Positions 7,210-15,917 of a stretch of DNA of 37,076 bases are shown here, one piece after another. The stretch comes from Holosporaceae bacterium (GTDB taxonomy: Bacteria > Pseudomonadota > Alphaproteobacteria > UBA3830), in assembly GCA_031288395.1 (NCBI GenBank), contig JAITRM010000035.1, forward strand, positions 1-37,076, in the 5' to 3' direction. Within the stretch, counting starts at the first letter, position 1, and each line of letters starts with the position of its first letter. The notes under the pieces are model-generated. The model made no database searches, was not told where the DNA came from, and saw only the letters and a program-made list of their open reading frames with translations. Made by a program: the position numbers and the translations under genes.

Positions 7210-7958
7210 GTCGTCCTGTCTTCGCCAATTGCGCTTGATGCATGATAGAAATGTTCCACAAACTCGTTGCCACATTTTTTCATGGTCGACGCATGTCCAG
7301 TCCAGACTATATCGCCCTGGTTTAGAACGGATACGCGGTCGGACAGAAACGCTGCGACCTTGAGATCGTGTGTTATGGTTAGCGATGTAACTCCGAGATT
7401 TTTGACTGTATCCCTCAGTAGATGGCAAATTACTCCGCCGGTAACGGGATCTAGTCCGGACGTTGGCTCGTCGAACAGCAGGATCTCCGGTTCTACGGCA
7501 ATGGCTCTTGCCATGGCGGCCCGCTTCTGCATGCCGCCGGATATTTCCGATGGGTATAGATCGAAAACCCTCGGCTCCAGCCCAACGGCCAGCAATTTTT
7601 CCGCAGCCATATCGCGGCATTTGGATATATTCTTTTTCGCCTGTCCAATGCCAAACTCCACATTCTCAATGATAGTCATGGAATCGAACAGCGCGTTACC
7701 CTGGAATAATATGCTAAATTTTCTCATATATTCGCCGGAGCGAAGCCGATCCTTTACGCTTAGGTCGTCCACGCGTATGTCGCCGGAATCAATGGCCATG
7801 ATTCCCAGTAGACATTTGAGAAATACGGATTTTCCGCAGCCGGATTGGCCTAATATTATGTGGGACTCTCCGCCTTTTACGCTCAAAGAAACGCCCTTTA
7901 GGACTTCCAGGCCGCCCGGAAACGACTTGCGAACGCAATCGAAAATTATTTTACTCAT
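7206..7958 (-). CDS. mlaF: ABC transporter ATPase, MlaF-like
   Basis: A 250-residue ATP-binding subunit with Walker A GQSGCGKS (residues 37-44), signature motif SGGMQKRAAMARA, Walker B ILLFDEPTSGLD and switch histidine in ITHDLK. The SGGMQKR form is characteristic of the MlaF/Ttg2A/Mkl group, which powers phospholipid movement between inner and outer membranes through the MlaE permease. The gene overlaps mlaE by 4 bases (ATGA), confirming the pairing. Genes for the MCE-domain protein MlaD and the periplasmic MlaC are not in the window, so the rest of the complex must be encoded elsewhere or be absent. Confidence 0.9.
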   Translation of the reverse strand: MSKIIFDCVRKSFPGGLEVLKGVSLSVKGGESHIILGQSGCGKSVFLKCLLGIMAIDSGDIRVDDLSVKDRLRSGEYMRKFSILFQGNALFDSMTIIENVEFGIGQAKKNISKCRDMAAEKLLAVGLEPRVFDLYPSEISGGMQKRAAMARAIAVEPEILLFDEPTSGLDPVTGGVICHLLRDTVKNLGVTSLTITHDLKVAAFLSDRVSVLNQGDIVWTGHASTMKKCGNEFVEHFYHASSAIGEDRTT

Positions 7959-8731
7959 ATTCCAAAAAACAACGCCGTTAGCAGATAATTTAAAACCAAA
8001 ATACCAATGCAGGACGATACGACGGCGCTGGTGGTGGCATTGCCAACTCCCCTAGCGCCGAGATCGCAGTGGAACCCATGGTAACATCCGAAACAGGCAA
8101 CCGAAAGCCCGAAAAATGCCGCCTTTACTAAGCCGGAGATCACATCGATCATCTCCATATTTTTAACTGTCTGGGCGATATAGGAACCGACCGAAAAGTC
8201 CAGTAGCGTGGTTGACACCAGGAATCCGCCCATTACGCCTATAATGTCAGCAATCAGTACCAGAAATGGTACCATGAGAACTCCAGCGATAATCCGCGGA
8301 GCCACCAGGAACTTATAGGGATCAACCTGCAGAGTAATTAGCGCGTCGATTTGCTCGCTGACTCGCATGGATCCAATTTCCGCAGCGATGGAGGAGCTCG
8401 TTCTGCCGGCGACCATTAATCCCGCAAAAACGGGCCCCAACTCTCGGGTGATTGATATCACCACAACGGAGGCTACCGCTCCTTCTGCATTAAATCTGGT
8501 GAATCCGACATAGGTCTGGAGAGCCAAAACCATGCCGGCAAAAATAGCCGTCAATCCCACTATGGGGAGAGAATAAAAGCCCAGCGCCATCAGTTGACGG
8601 AATATTTCTCTCCAGAAAAATGGCGGCAAGAAGCAGCTTTTGATTCCTCGAACGGCAAAAATGGAGATCATGCCTATTTCCTGGAGCGAAGCCAAAGCGT
8701 AGCTCCCCAGGGTCGCCATCGGTTTGAACAT
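7955..8731 (-). CDS. mlaE: MlaE-like ABC transporter permease
   Basis: A 258-residue inner-membrane protein of the MlaE/YrbE family. The family core is visible in SLPIVGLTAIFAGMVLALQT, in VISITRELGPVFAGLMVAGR followed by TSSSIAAEIGSMRVSEQIDA, and in the closing hydrophobic stretch. It forms the membrane channel of a retrograde/anterograde phospholipid (MCE) transporter with MlaF. It starts on the last base of the alr stop codon (TAATG) and overlaps mlaF, so the three genes are translationally linked. An alr-mlaE-mlaF arrangement joins cell-wall precursor synthesis to outer-membrane lipid upkeep. Confidence 0.9.
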   Translation of the reverse strand: MFKPMATLGSYALASLQEIGMISIFAVRGIKSCFLPPFFWREIFRQLMALGFYSLPIVGLTAIFAGMVLALQTYVGFTRFNAEGAVASVVVISITRELGPVFAGLMVAGRTSSSIAAEIGSMRVSEQIDALITLQVDPYKFLVAPRIIAGVLMVPFLVLIADIIGVMGGFLVSTTLLDFSVGSYIAQTVKNMEMIDVISGLVKAAFFGLSVACFGCYHGFHCDLGARGVGNATTSAVVSSCIGILVLNYLLTALFFGI

Positions 8732-9861
8732 TACGCCTCTCCCAAATAAACCCTTTTAACCCTCTGGCCAAATCGGCAGGCCACCTCATAGGGTAAAGTT
8801 CCCAGCTCCATGGCCCATTTTTCCAGAGTATAATCCGGAGTTCTGGTTAACGCCACCCAATTGCCGATTTTTAGGAGCGATTCATCCACATCGCTTGCGT
8901 CCAGCACGAGATAGTCCATGGATATTCTACCAATCATGGGAATCTTTTTTCCGCCCAAAAATCCACAGCCAAAGCCAGAGAACTTGCGCATGAATCCGTC
9001 GGCATAGCCTATGCCCAGGGTTATGGTTTTCATATCTCGGACGGCCTTAAACGTAGCCCCATAACCGACGGTTTCTCCCGCTTTCAGAGAGTTTATCTGA
9101 ACGATCCGGGAAAAAATATCAGCGACCGGTAGCATGGATCCGATTTTATCATCCCGAATGGCAATGCCGTACAGCGTTTTCCCCGGCCTTATCAAATCAA
9201 AAAGGTAATCTTTGCCCAGAAAAAAACCGTATGTGGCCGAGAGGCTTCCCTTTGGATTGCCCAATATCCTCAAAATACTCTTGAATTTATGCAGCTGTTC
9301 TACGTTCTTTTTATGCTCAGGCACATCGGCGCAGGCCAAGTGACTCATGACAAAAGACACGCTTAAATAATTTGTGATTTTTTCATAATAGGCGACAACA
9401 TCTTCCGGCGAAAATCCATTTCTACACATGCCGGTGTCCACGTGAACCACTGCGTCAAGCTTCCGCTTTAACTTTTTCGCGCAATTAATCCATAGATCCG
9501 CCTGGTATATTCCATTTAAAACCGGAGTTAGATTGTGGGAGATTAGCGTATCCTCCGTATTATCCAGAGGGCCGCTTAGAACGAGGATTTGAGCATCAGA
9601 TTCCAAAACTTCGCGAATTGCGATGCCTTCGGCTATGGTAGCCACAAAAAACTGGCGACAGCCCTCTTTGTACAACCTTTTGCTGATGGGAACAGCTCCA
9701 AACCCATAGGAGTCCGCCTTCATGACGCTTCCAATTTGCACATTTCCGATTCTGCTTTGGATTTCAGCATAATTTTTGGCTAGATTGTCCAAATTTATGA
9801 CCGAAACCGCCAGAATATGCGGCTCTACTTTGGCTAGAGCTTCTGATATTCGATCACTCAT
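8731..9861 (-). CDS. alr: Alanine racemase
   Basis: A 376-residue PLP enzyme that interconverts L- and D-alanine for peptidoglycan. The PLP-binding lysine is Lys48 in VMKADSYGFG (usual form VVKANAYGHG). The second catalytic base, Tyr267, lies in VGYGATF. RPGKTLYGI, which helps bind the cofactor phosphate, and GRISMDYLVLD are also present, and length is normal. The ATG at 9861 lies inside the end of dnaB (8-base overlap), preceded by AAGGG at a good distance. D-alanine production next to the lipid II flippase gene murJ makes sense for wall building. Confidence 0.94.
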   Translation of the reverse strand: MSDRISEALAKVEPHILAVSVINLDNLAKNYAEIQSRIGNVQIGSVMKADSYGFGAVPISKRLYKEGCRQFFVATIAEGIAIREVLESDAQILVLSGPLDNTEDTLISHNLTPVLNGIYQADLWINCAKKLKRKLDAVVHVDTGMCRNGFSPEDVVAYYEKITNYLSVSFVMSHLACADVPEHKKNVEQLHKFKSILRILGNPKGSLSATYGFFLGKDYLFDLIRPGKTLYGIAIRDDKIGSMLPVADIFSRIVQINSLKAGETVGYGATFKAVRDMKTITLGIGYADGFMRKFSGFGCGFLGGKKIPMIGRISMDYLVLDASDVDESLLKIGNWVALTRTPDYTLEKWAMELGTLPYEVACRFGQRVKRVYLGEA

Positions 9862-11314
9862 AACTGCCCTTCCGGCTGTCGGACAGATTGTCGAATTTTG
9901 TGTATCTGCCGTCGAAAAACAATCTTACGGTTCCGACCGGGCCATGGCGCTGTTTTGCGATAATTACCTCAGCTAGATTGTAGATTTTCGACATCTTGTC
10001 CAACCATTCTGCATGCTTAGGCGTTCCGGGAGAGGGCTCCCGGCGAGCTTCGTAGTACTCTTCCCGATACACGAACATAACTACGTCCGCATCCTGTTCT
10101 ATGGAGCCCGATTCCCGCAGGTCCGCCAATTGGGGACGCTTATCGTCTCTGGCTTCAACGGCGCGCGACAACTGAGACAACGCCAGCACAGGGATATCCA
10201 ATTCTTTGGCCAAAGCCTTCAGCGCTCTGGTAATTTCTGCAATTTCCTGAACTCTATTCTCGTTTTTTTTGTCGAAATTTCCCGAGAGAAGCTGCAGATA
10301 ATCAATTACTATCATGTCAAGACCATATTGGCGCTTTAGCTTCCGCGCCCGCGTTCTAAGAGATGACGCCGTAAGCGCCGGAGTATCATCGATAAACAGC
10401 GGCAATTCAGCCAAATTTTTGTTGGCTTCAACGATTCTCATAAAATCTTCGTCTTTTATCTCTCCGCGCCGTATTCTTTCGGATGGAATGGCGCATTCCT
10501 GAGACAAAACTCTGGTCACCAATTGCTCCGAAGACATTTCCAGCGAGAAAAACGCCACTTTTCCACCGCCGTCTGCGTTTTTTATCCGAGCCATGGCCGC
10601 ATGAAAGGCGATATTTGTGGCCAACGCTGTTTTTCCCATGGACGGCCGCCCTGCGAGAATTATCAAGTCCGATCTGTTGAGCCCACCAAGCAGTTTGTCC
10701 AAGTCCACGAAGCCGCTGGTGGCGCCGGTGATACTGCTGTCGCTTCTGTAGGCTCTTTCCATTATCTTAATGGCCTCTGCCGATGCTCCAGAGAAGGAAA
10801 TCAGCCCCCGCTGATCGTTGGCGACGGAAAGTTCGTATAGCCTGGTTTCAGCTCTCTCTATCTGATCTTTTGCTTTGCTGTTTAATTCAAATGTCAGGGC
10901 TTCCTGGGACATGTCTTCGCCAATCAGTATCAGCTGACGACGCAAGTACAATTCATAGATGAGTTTTGCGTAGTCGCCGACTCCGGAAATGGACACGACT
11001 GCATTAACCAGCTGCACGAGATAATCTCCGCCGCCGACATCCTGCAGCTCATCATGCTTTTCAAAATAGGCTTTTAGGGTGATTGGGTCAGCGACCAGAC
11101 CCTGAGATATCAATCTACCGATGGCATCGAAAATCTTCCCATTCACACCGGTGGCAAAATGTGCGGGGAAAAGGAACTCTGATATATCCTCGAAGCATTC
11201 GTTGTTGAGCATGATCGCCCCCAGAAGCGACTGCTCCGCCTCAATATTGTGGGGTAAAACTCTCATTTTTTGTTCTTTGGGCATGTTCATAATATTTGAA
11301 GGGGCCAAACGCAT
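9854..11314 (-). CDS. dnaB: Replicative DNA helicase DnaB
   Basis: A protein of up to 486 residues, the ring helicase that unwinds DNA at the replication fork. The N-terminal domain starts with RVLPHNIEAEQSLLGAIML. The RecA-like C-terminal domain carries Walker A (AGRPSMGKTALATN), Walker B (MIVIDYLQLL) and the LSQLSRAVEARDDKRPQLADL segment with ESGSIEQDADVV. No inteins or insertions are seen. The start is uncertain: ATGs at 11314, 11290, 11284 and 11266 are all in frame and none has a good ribosome-binding site. A TATAAT-like sequence lies about 20 bases before the first ATG but lacks a good -35 box. murJ is 60 bases upstream and alr overlaps the end. Confidence 0.95.
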   Translation of the reverse strand: MRLAPSNIMNMPKEQKMRVLPHNIEAEQSLLGAIMLNNECFEDISEFLFPAHFATGVNGKIFDAIGRLISQGLVADPITLKAYFEKHDELQDVGGGDYLVQLVNAVVSISGVGDYAKLIYELYLRRQLILIGEDMSQEALTFELNSKAKDQIERAETRLYELSVANDQRGLISFSGASAEAIKIMERAYRSDSSITGATSGFVDLDKLLGGLNRSDLIILAGRPSMGKTALATNIAFHAAMARIKNADGGGKVAFFSLEMSSEQLVTRVLSQECAIPSERIRRGEIKDEDFMRIVEANKNLAELPLFIDDTPALTASSLRTRARKLKRQYGLDMIVIDYLQLLSGNFDKKNENRVQEIAEITRALKALAKELDIPVLALSQLSRAVEARDDKRPQLADLRESGSIEQDADVVMFVYREEYYEARREPSPGTPKHAEWLDKMSKIYNLAEVIIAKQRHGPVGTVRLFFDGRYTKFDNLSDSRKGSYE

Positions 11315-11374
11315 TCTCTGGGAGAAGATGGCCGATTATACATCAAGCCGTCGCCCAATGCCAGCAAGACGCCG

Positions 11375-12937
11375 TTATTGCCAGGCTTCTTTCTTCCATA
11401 ATTTCCATTGCTTTTGTCCGACAAAACGCAAGCACAGGGCCGTAACCAGAAAAAACACCGCCGTTGCGGCTCCGATAAATCCAGCATAGATCAGCCATTT
11501 GACTGCTTTTGTGCCGAGATCGATATCCCAATATAGGTCGGAAAGCCTCGTTAGAAAAAAGTAGGTAAACGTCGCGGCGATGAGTTGAGAAAGAACTTTC
11601 CTCCAAAATTTTTTCGAAAACTCTATGCGTAATTTTTTGCCGGAGTAGTATACCAGCAAGAAGGCGTTAAAGAATGCCGCCAGCGAGGTTGCCAGCGCTA
11701 ATCCAAAATATTTTAAGAAAGGAGTCAACAGAAGCAAAAACATTACATTGGAAACGATGGAATATACGGCAAAAATAACCGGAGATTTTGTGTCGCCGGC
11801 AGCGAAATATACCGACGAAAACACCTTCGCCAGGACATAGGCCGGCAGCCCTAAGGCAAATCCAACTACGGCGCTAGCGGTCATTCTCACACATTCTTCG
11901 TCGAACATTCCTCTGCGAAATGCAACGGAAACCGACGGTTCGCTCAGGGCCATAAGTATTGCCGTTGCTAAAAGTGTGAGAAAAAACGCCAGCAACAATC
12001 CTCTTTCCAGCTCTGCTCTTGCTTCTTCATATTTGCCAGCGCCTATAAATTTTGATAACAGAGGCAACAGTGCGGTGTTCAGCGCTATGCCGAGGGTACC
12101 CAGCGGAAGTTGCCCGAGTCTGTCTGCCAGATTAACGCAGGTAATGGTTCCGGTGGGCAGGTGGGACGAAATAGTGGTGTCCACCAGCAAATTCAACTGC
12201 CAGACTCCAGCTCCTATAATTCCTGGAAGCATATTTTTCATGATTTTTTTGACGCGTTTGGACCAACAGTTTATCGTAAACCTTATCCTAAAATCGCTCT
12301 TTTTTATGGAACGGAAAAGTATATGGGATTGCATTATTCCGGATAGCACGACGCATACGGAAGCTATGTATACGGTGTAGCTGTCCGGTAGTCGTAAAAA
12401 ATATCCGGTCAAAAATCCGACGGCAACAAGTATGCTCAACAGCGAATGGATAGCGGCCGGCAGAGCAAATTTGTTGATTGTATTCAACACTCCCCCAAAA
12501 AGAGAGGTTATGGAGATTAGGATCAGGTACGGAAAGCAAATTCTCCCGGAAATGACGGTGATGCTGAATTTTTCGCTTAGCACGCCGAAGCCGGACGCTA
12601 ACATTCGCAACAAATGCGGGAAAAATGCAATAACAAATAGAGAGAAGCTAACCAAAATCAAAATCATCGAGCTAAATACTTCGGACAAGACCACATTGGC
12701 CTCTTCTTTTCCTTCCTGATTAAGGACTTTCGAAAAGGTTGGCAGAAATGCTGCATTGAAAGCTCCCTCGGCAAAAATTCGCCGGAAGGTATTTGCAATT
12801 CTCAGAGCGACCAAGAAGGCGTCAGAATAGATTCCCGCCCCGAGGGAGAAAGCCATGACGGCTTCTCTTATGAATCCGGAAAATCTACTGACAAGAATAA
12901 AGACCCCGACAATGAAAGTTGATCTTATTAGCCCCAT
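11375..12937 (-). CDS. murJ: Lipid II flippase MurJ (MviN)
   Basis: A 520-residue polytopic membrane protein of the MOP superfamily with about 14 hydrophobic segments. It flips the peptidoglycan precursor lipid II across the inner membrane. Typical family sequence includes SRFSGFIREAVMAFSLGAG at the N-terminus, AFNAAFLPTFSKVL, and the TM7 region with DRLGQLPLGTLGIALNTALL. FIREA and the arginine/aspartate residues around SGFIRE and NLADRL are those seen across MurJ proteins. It begins 7 bases after parB with AGGA five bases before the ATG. Confidence 0.93.
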   Translation of the reverse strand: MGLIRSTFIVGVFILVSRFSGFIREAVMAFSLGAGIYSDAFLVALRIANTFRRIFAEGAFNAAFLPTFSKVLNQEGKEEANVVLSEVFSSMILILVSFSLFVIAFFPHLLRMLASGFGVLSEKFSITVISGRICFPYLILISITSLFGGVLNTINKFALPAAIHSLLSILVAVGFLTGYFLRLPDSYTVYIASVCVVLSGIMQSHILFRSIKKSDFRIRFTINCWSKRVKKIMKNMLPGIIGAGVWQLNLLVDTTISSHLPTGTITCVNLADRLGQLPLGTLGIALNTALLPLLSKFIGAGKYEEARAELERGLLLAFFLTLLATAILMALSEPSVSVAFRRGMFDEECVRMTASAVVGFALGLPAYVLAKVFSSVYFAAGDTKSPVIFAVYSIVSNVMFLLLLTPFLKYFGLALATSLAAFFNAFLLVYYSGKKLRIEFSKKFWRKVLSQLIAATFTYFFLTRLSDLYWDIDLGTKAVKWLIYAGFIGAATAVFFLVTALCLRFVGQKQWKLWKKEAWQ

Positions 12938-12944
12938 AAAATTC

Positions 12945-13766
12945 CTAGCGATTCAATTTGGCCATGAAGGAGTCCAGTTCTTGAAAGCTGCCGAAATTTA
13001 TCTCTATGACTCCGCCGGAGCCCCTAAGCTTAATATTGGATTTTAGGCCTGTCAGCGAGGATATTTGGTCGGCCACATTTGAAATTTCCGGATCCAAGTT
13101 GCTGGGGTGATTGGTTTTTCGCTGCCTCGTAATACTTTCGGCTTGGCGTACATTCAAGGATTGACTCACTATCTGCCGCGCGATCTCCGGCGCATTGTCC
13201 ATTCCCACCAAAGCGCGAGCATGCCCAAAGCTGAGTTTTCTTTCATTTATTAGCGTTTTTACTTCACTAGGCAGCGTCAATAATCGAAGCATGTTTGCCA
13301 CGTGACTGCGACTTTTTCCCAAACTTTCTGACAATTCTTCCTGAGTGTATTGAAATTCCTCCATCAACCTTCTGTAGGCTTCCGCTTCTTCCAGAGGATT
13401 CAGGTCTTCGCGCTGAATATTCTCGAGTATGGCGATTTCCAGCTGATCTTTTTCGCATAAGTCCACCACAATGGCGGGAATTTCGTCCAATCCAGCAATT
13501 TTAGAAGCGCGCAGCCGGCGTTCTCCGGCAACCAACTGATAATCGTCGCCGTCGTCGGATTTAATTACCAAAATTGGCTGAAGAATCCCTTTCCTCTTTA
13601 TGGATTCCGCCAGAGAATTCAAGCTTTCTTCGTTGAAAATTTGCCGCGGCTGAAACGGATTCTGCCGAACCCTGTTTGGATCAACTTTTACGACATTGCT
13701 GTTCCGATCGTCGGACTCCAGATCATCGAGAAATGCCGACAACCCTCTCCCAAGACTTTTGTTCAT
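12945..13766 (-). CDS. parB: Chromosome partitioning protein ParB (CTPase, parS-binding)
   Basis: A 273-residue ParB. The CTP-binding N-terminal domain has the NPFQPRQIFNEESLNSLAESI stretch and the GERRLRA box. ENIQREDLNPLEEAEAYRRL follows, then the helix-turn-helix that reads parS (TQEELSESLGKSRSHVANMLRL), then a C-terminal dimerisation part. ParB loads onto centromere-like parS sites, slides as a CTP-gated clamp and directs origin segregation with ParA. It overlaps parA by 4 bases (ATGA) and has GGGAG eight bases before the ATG. I found no canonical alphaproteobacterial parS (TGTTTCACGTGAAACA) within the window. Confidence 0.95.
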   Translation of the reverse strand: MNKSLGRGLSAFLDDLESDDRNSNVVKVDPNRVRQNPFQPRQIFNEESLNSLAESIKRKGILQPILVIKSDDGDDYQLVAGERRLRASKIAGLDEIPAIVVDLCEKDQLEIAILENIQREDLNPLEEAEAYRRLMEEFQYTQEELSESLGKSRSHVANMLRLLTLPSEVKTLINERKLSFGHARALVGMDNAPEIARQIVSQSLNVRQAESITRQRKTNHPSNLDPEISNVADQISSLTGLKSNIKLRGSGGVIEINFGSFQELDSFMAKLNR

Positions 13767-14530
13767 CGTGCAAGCTCCCTGTTCAAAAATTCTCGCGCCA
13801 GTTCGATGTAGGAAATTGCCCCCATGGATTTCATATCGTATATGACTACAGGTTTTCCATGGGAAGAAGCTTCGCTAATCCTCACGTTTCTCGGAATGAC
13901 CGTGCTAAAAACCAGACTTTTAAAATGTCGGCGCACGTCGTCAGCCACCGTGAAGCTCAAGCTATTTCTGCGATCGTACATTGTCAACAAAATCCCCGAG
14001 ACTATCAAATTTTTGTTGATGGTATTGCGCACGCTCTGGATCGTATTGAACAGCTGCGCCAGACCTTCAAGAGCATAGAACTCGCATTGTAGTGGAATTA
14101 TAATCTTTTGAGAGGCATTCAGGGCATTTATGTTGATGAGGCCAAACCCCGGAGGGCAATCGACAAAGATGTAGTCGTACTCCAAATCGCCTATCGACTG
14201 CTTCAATTTGCAGTCTCGATCCTTTTGGCCAAACAATTCCACATCGGCAGCGGATAGATCTATGGTTGAGGGAATAATGGACAAATCATTGACGTATGTC
14301 TCCAGGATAACTTCATTTGGATCCACCAATCCCAGGAGAACTCCATAGCTGCTCCTGGGCCCGCGTCCCTTCGATATTCCAAATCCCGTGGTGGCGTTCC
14401 CCTGAGGATCCAGATCCAAAACCAGCACCTTTTTCCCAATGGCGGCGATGGCCGTGGCCAAATTGACGGTGGTGGTCGTTTTCCCTACGCCACCCTTTTG
14501 GTTTATTACGGCAATCACACAGGATTTCAT
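13763..14530 (-). CDS. parA: Chromosome partitioning ATPase ParA (Soj)
   Basis: A 255-residue deviant-Walker ATPase with QKGGVGKTTTTVNLATA (residues 11-27), DLDPQGNATTGFG, and the Walker B-like region YIFVDCPPG. It forms nucleotide-dependent dimers on the nucleoid that pull ParB-parS complexes apart. The ATG at 14530 has GGAAG a few bases upstream. It is the first gene of the run parA-parB-murJ-dnaB-alr-mlaE-mlaF. In many bacteria parAB follow mnmG-rsmG, but here the upstream neighbour is the divergent isc operon, so this locus has been rearranged relative to that common order. Confidence 0.96.
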   Translation of the reverse strand: MKSCVIAVINQKGGVGKTTTTVNLATAIAAIGKKVLVLDLDPQGNATTGFGISKGRGPRSSYGVLLGLVDPNEVILETYVNDLSIIPSTIDLSAADVELFGQKDRDCKLKQSIGDLEYDYIFVDCPPGFGLININALNASQKIIIPLQCEFYALEGLAQLFNTIQSVRNTINKNLIVSGILLTMYDRRNSLSFTVADDVRRHFKSLVFSTVIPRNVRISEASSHGKPVVIYDMKSMGAISYIELAREFLNRELAR

Positions 14531-14625
14531 CTAACTTCCGGAAAAATAGAAACCAGCATCTAGGTAGTCTTAATCGAAGGCGCAATTCATTGAACGTTCT
14601 CAAAAACAAACCCCAACCGCAGCCG

Positions 14626-14654
14626 AGTATAATGTTAGCCGACCGGCAACACAA
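14626..14654 (-). promoter_or_regulatory. Sigma-70-type promoter of parAB and downstream genes
   Basis: On the minus strand TTGTGT (14654-14649), a 17-base spacer and TATACT (14631-14626) precede parA. The start point would be near 14619, giving a leader of about 90 bases. That leader contains an 8-base palindrome GAACGTTC at 14592-14599 flanked by TTGA/TCAA-like arms, a possible operator. It faces away from the iscS promoter. Confidence 0.6.
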
Positions 14655-14692
14655 CATTTTTTAGCGAATTCACGGGCGAAGGGACGGCCATA

Positions 14693-14721
14693 TTGCGCGC
14701 GCCAATCCGTTAAAATATAAT
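14693..14721 (+). promoter_or_regulatory. Sigma-70-type promoter of the isc operon
   Basis: TTGCGC (14693-14698), a 17-base spacer and a perfect TATAAT (14716-14721) precede iscS by 28 bases. The weak -35 match is what one expects of a regulated promoter, but no IscR gene lies here and I cannot identify an IscR box by eye. Only 38 bases separate its -35 from that of the divergent parA promoter. Confidence 0.6.
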
Positions 14722-14749
14722 TGTACGCACGCAGGAGGTGCGCAAAGTG

Positions 14750-15916
14750 ATGGAAAAGCCGATTTATATGGATTATCAGGCGACTACGCCATGTGATCGC
14801 AGAGTTCTGGAGGCGATGCTTCCCTATTTTTGTGAAGATTTTGGAAATTCCGGCTCGACGAGTCATATTTTGGGAGAGCGCGCTGAAGAGGCGGTGGAAA
14901 AGGCCCGTACCCAAGTGGCGAGTCTTATAAAAGCTGACAGAAGCGAGATTATTTTTACCTCCGGCGCCACCGAATCGAATAATTTGGCTATCCAGGGGGG
15001 CGCTCGTTTTCATCGTGAAAAGGGAAATAGGATAATTACCTGCGCCATAGAGCATAAATGCGTGTTAGAGACCTGCTATGGCTTGAAGAAAGAGGGCTTT
15101 GACGTTGTGGTGCTGCCGGTTTTGAGAAATGGCGTCGTTGATGTGGAAATGCTGGAAAAATCCATAAATGACCAGACCATTTTGGTTTCTCTGATGGCCG
15201 TGAACAATGAAATCGGGGTTATTCAGCCGCTTGATGAGATAAGTTCCATCTGCCGTAGGCATGGCGTGCTGTTCCACACAGACGCGGCTCAGGCCGTTGG
15301 CAAGATTGAGGTTGACGCGTCAAAGGCTGATCTCATGAGCATTTCCGGCCATAAGATTTATGGACCCAAAGGCGTGGGAGCGCTGTACGTTCGAAAAAAT
15401 CCTCAGGTAAAGTTGACTCCCCTGTTCTTCGGCGGAGGTCAAGAGCAAAGGCTGCGCTCCGGAACGTTACCGGTTCCTTTGTGCGTAGGATTGGGGACGG
15501 CCTGCGAAATTTGTGAACGGGAAATGGCAAATGAAAGCGAGAGACTGACCGAGTATAAAAACTATTTTATGGAAAAAATCCTAGGGAGCCTGGAGGAAGT
15601 GTATCTGAACGGCGATCGAGAATTCAGAATCCCAGGATGTTTGAATTTCAGTTTTAGAGGGATTGAAGGGGAGGGGATTATGCTGGGCATGAAGGATGTC
15701 TGCGTATCTTCCGGGTCGGCTTGTACGTCAGCTTCTCTGGAATCGTCCTATGTTCTGGAAGCTCTTTCAATTGATGAAGATCTTGCCCATTCGTCTCTGC
15801 GCATTGGACTTGGCCGTTTCACGACTTTTGAGGAGGTGGATTACGTATCTTCGAAGATTATAGAAGTGGTAAACAGATTGCGGAAAATGAGTCCAATTTG
15901 GACCAAGGGAGGTTAA
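14750..15916 (+). CDS. iscS: Cysteine desulfurase IscS
   Basis: A 388-residue PLP enzyme that removes sulfur from cysteine and passes it as a persulfide to IscU for Fe-S cluster assembly. The opening PIYMDYQATTP, the PLP lysine Lys202 in ISGHKIYGPKG and the mobile-loop catalytic Cys325 in SSGSACTSAS identify the group I (IscS) type. FTTFEEVDYV is typical of the C-terminus. GGAGG at 14734-14738 lies 11 bases before the ATG at 14750. A GTG at 14747 has better spacing (8 bases), so the start may be one codon earlier. It leads the operon iscS-iscU-iscA-hscB-hscA. Confidence 0.95.
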   Translation: MEKPIYMDYQATTPCDRRVLEAMLPYFCEDFGNSGSTSHILGERAEEAVEKARTQVASLIKADRSEIIFTSGATESNNLAIQGGARFHREKGNRIITCAIEHKCVLETCYGLKKEGFDVVVLPVLRNGVVDVEMLEKSINDQTILVSLMAVNNEIGVIQPLDEISSICRRHGVLFHTDAAQAVGKIEVDASKADLMSISGHKIYGPKGVGALYVRKNPQVKLTPLFFGGGQEQRLRSGTLPVPLCVGLGTACEICEREMANESERLTEYKNYFMEKILGSLEEVYLNGDREFRIPGCLNFSFRGIEGEGIMLGMKDVCVSSGSACTSASLESSYVLEALSIDEDLAHSSLRIGLGRFTTFEEVDYVSSKIIEVVNRLRKMSPIWTKGG

Positions 15917-15917
15917 A

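Noticed and set aside
7267-8055. A 262-codon plus-strand open frame opposite mlaF
   Set aside because: It is antisense to a fully convincing ABC ATPase, has low-complexity Ser/Arg/Pro content and no family resemblance.
12945-14738. A parS centromere site near parAB
   Set aside because: I looked for TGTTTCACGTGAAACA-like 16-mers around parAB and elsewhere and found none with more than partial matches. The sites may lie outside the window.
14600-15055. A 151-codon minus-strand frame opposite iscS and its promoter
   Set aside because: It overlaps strongly conserved iscS coding sequence and both promoters, and its translation has no recognisable domain.
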